Shown in pieces: positions 5,740 through 6,242 of a DNA stretch of 6,242 bases. The stretch's first letter is position 1. Every line of letters starts with the position of its first letter. The stretch is from NCBI GenBank assembly GCA_021106755.1, contig JAIOTM010000320.1, positions 1 to 6,242 on the forward strand, read 5' to 3'. The stretch comes from Candidatus Cloacimonadota bacterium (GTDB lineage Bacteria > Cloacimonadota > Cloacimonadia > Cloacimonadales > JAIOQZ01). The translations under genes were made by a program, and so were the position numbers. The notes under the pieces are model-generated. The model was not told the origin of the DNA. It ran no database searches and saw only the letters and a list, made by a program, of their open reading frames with translations.

Positions 5740-6242
5740 ATGAAATATTTAGTGACCGGAGGAGCCGGATTTATCGGCTCAAATATCGTAGCCGAATTGC
5801 TCAGAAGAGAGCAGGATGTAGTTGTTTTAGATAATTTCTCAACCGGAAAAAGAGAAAACCTCTATCCTTTCCGCGAAAATCCTAAATTCAAATTGATGGA
5901 AGGAGACCTCAGAAGTTTCCATATTGTACGTGATGCTGTTAAAAATGTGGACTATATCCTGCATCAGGGAGCTTTACCTTCAGTTCCACGCTCTATTGCC
6001 GACCCAATTACTACTAACGAAGTAAATATATCGGGAACACTCAATATTCTGGAAGCAGCTAAAGAATTTGGCGTAAAGCGAGTAGTTTTCGCGTCTTCCT
6101 CGTCTGTTTATGGTAACCAGCCAACTATGCCTAAAGAAGAAGATATGCCAGTTATGCCGCTATCTCCCTACGCCCTCAGCAAATATACCGGTGAACGTTA
6201 CTGTCAGGTTTATACAGAAATCTACGGGCTGGAAACCATCTG
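5740..6242 (+). CDS. NAD-dependent sugar-nucleotide epimerase, UDP-GlcNAc/UDP-glucose 4-epimerase-like, C-terminus off the right edge
   Basis: First 167 codons of an extended short-chain dehydrogenase/reductase, which would interconvert UDP-sugars at C4 (or a related dehydratase/epimerase step) for surface polysaccharide synthesis in the cytoplasm. The N-terminal Rossmann fold has LVTGGAGFIGSN (4-15) and the NAD-selective acidic residue in VVLDNFSTGKRENL (28-41). Further motifs are EGDLRSF (54-60), LHQGALPSVPRSIADPITTN (74-93), FASSSSVYG (117-125, catalytic Ser) and the YxxxK pair in SPYALSKY (142-149; Tyr144, Lys148). The SVPRSIADPITTN segment closely resembles WbpP/WbgU-type UDP-GlcNAc 4-epimerases, but GalE-like and UDP-glucuronate epimerases share much of this, so I leave the substrate open. 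ATG 5740 has AAGGAA five bases upstream. It may be co-transcribed with lysS or have its own promoter; I see no strong one. About half the usual 310-340 residues are in view. Confidence 0.92.
   Translation, partial: MKYLVTGGAGFIGSNIVAELLRREQDVVVLDNFSTGKRENLYPFRENPKFKLMEGDLRSFHIVRDAVKNVDYILHQGALPSVPRSIADPITTNEVNISGTLNILEAAKEFGVKRVVFASSSSVYGNQPTMPKEEDMPVMPLSPYALSKYTGERYCQVYTEIYGLETI

Overview
The window looks like ordinary bacterial chromosome, about 40-45% G+C by eye, with two divergent gene groups. Strong Shine-Dalgarno sites and an intact class II lysyl-tRNA synthetase mark it as bacterial. The lysyl-tRNA synthetase style and the long-form urocanate hydratase make me lean to the Bacteroidota/FCB side of the tree (Ignavibacteria- or Cloacimonadota-like anaerobes included). 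That placement is a guess from recalled sequence style, not a search result.

Minus-strand group (positions 3756 to 1, running off the left edge): three tightly packed genes in the order DHOD-like flavoprotein, 276-residue protein of unknown family, urocanate hydratase (hutU, C-terminus cut off). The gaps are 12 and 8 bases, and each gene has its own Shine-Dalgarno site at or just after the previous stop, so they almost certainly form one transcript. hutU is the histidine-degradation enzyme that converts urocanate to imidazolone propionate. The other two genes have no assigned role in that pathway, and hutH, hutI and ftcD/hutG are not in view. hutU reads through as one open frame from position 1912 to the window edge, with no frameshift.

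Central divergent region (3757-4158): about 400 bases without a firm gene. It holds a good sigma70-like promoter facing the minus-strand operon, a 17-base-spaced direct repeat (AATAGCTTC) lying on that promoter, a protein-like but start-less reading frame whose stop abuts the operon's first ribosome site, and an inverted repeat just upstream of lysS.

Plus-strand group (4159-6242, running off the right edge): lysS, complete at 499 codons, then an 81-base gap with a weak inverted repeat, then the first 167 codons of an extended short-chain dehydrogenase/reductase sugar-nucleotide epimerase resembling UDP-GlcNAc/UDP-glucose 4-epimerases. These are translation and cell-surface sugar genes with no evident functional tie to the hut-type operon.

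I see no rRNA, tRNA, CRISPR array, insertion sequence or phage gene. The parts least explained by known biology are the 276-residue protein, the DHOD-like protein without the usual catalytic motif, and the reading-frame remnant and repeats in the divergent region.
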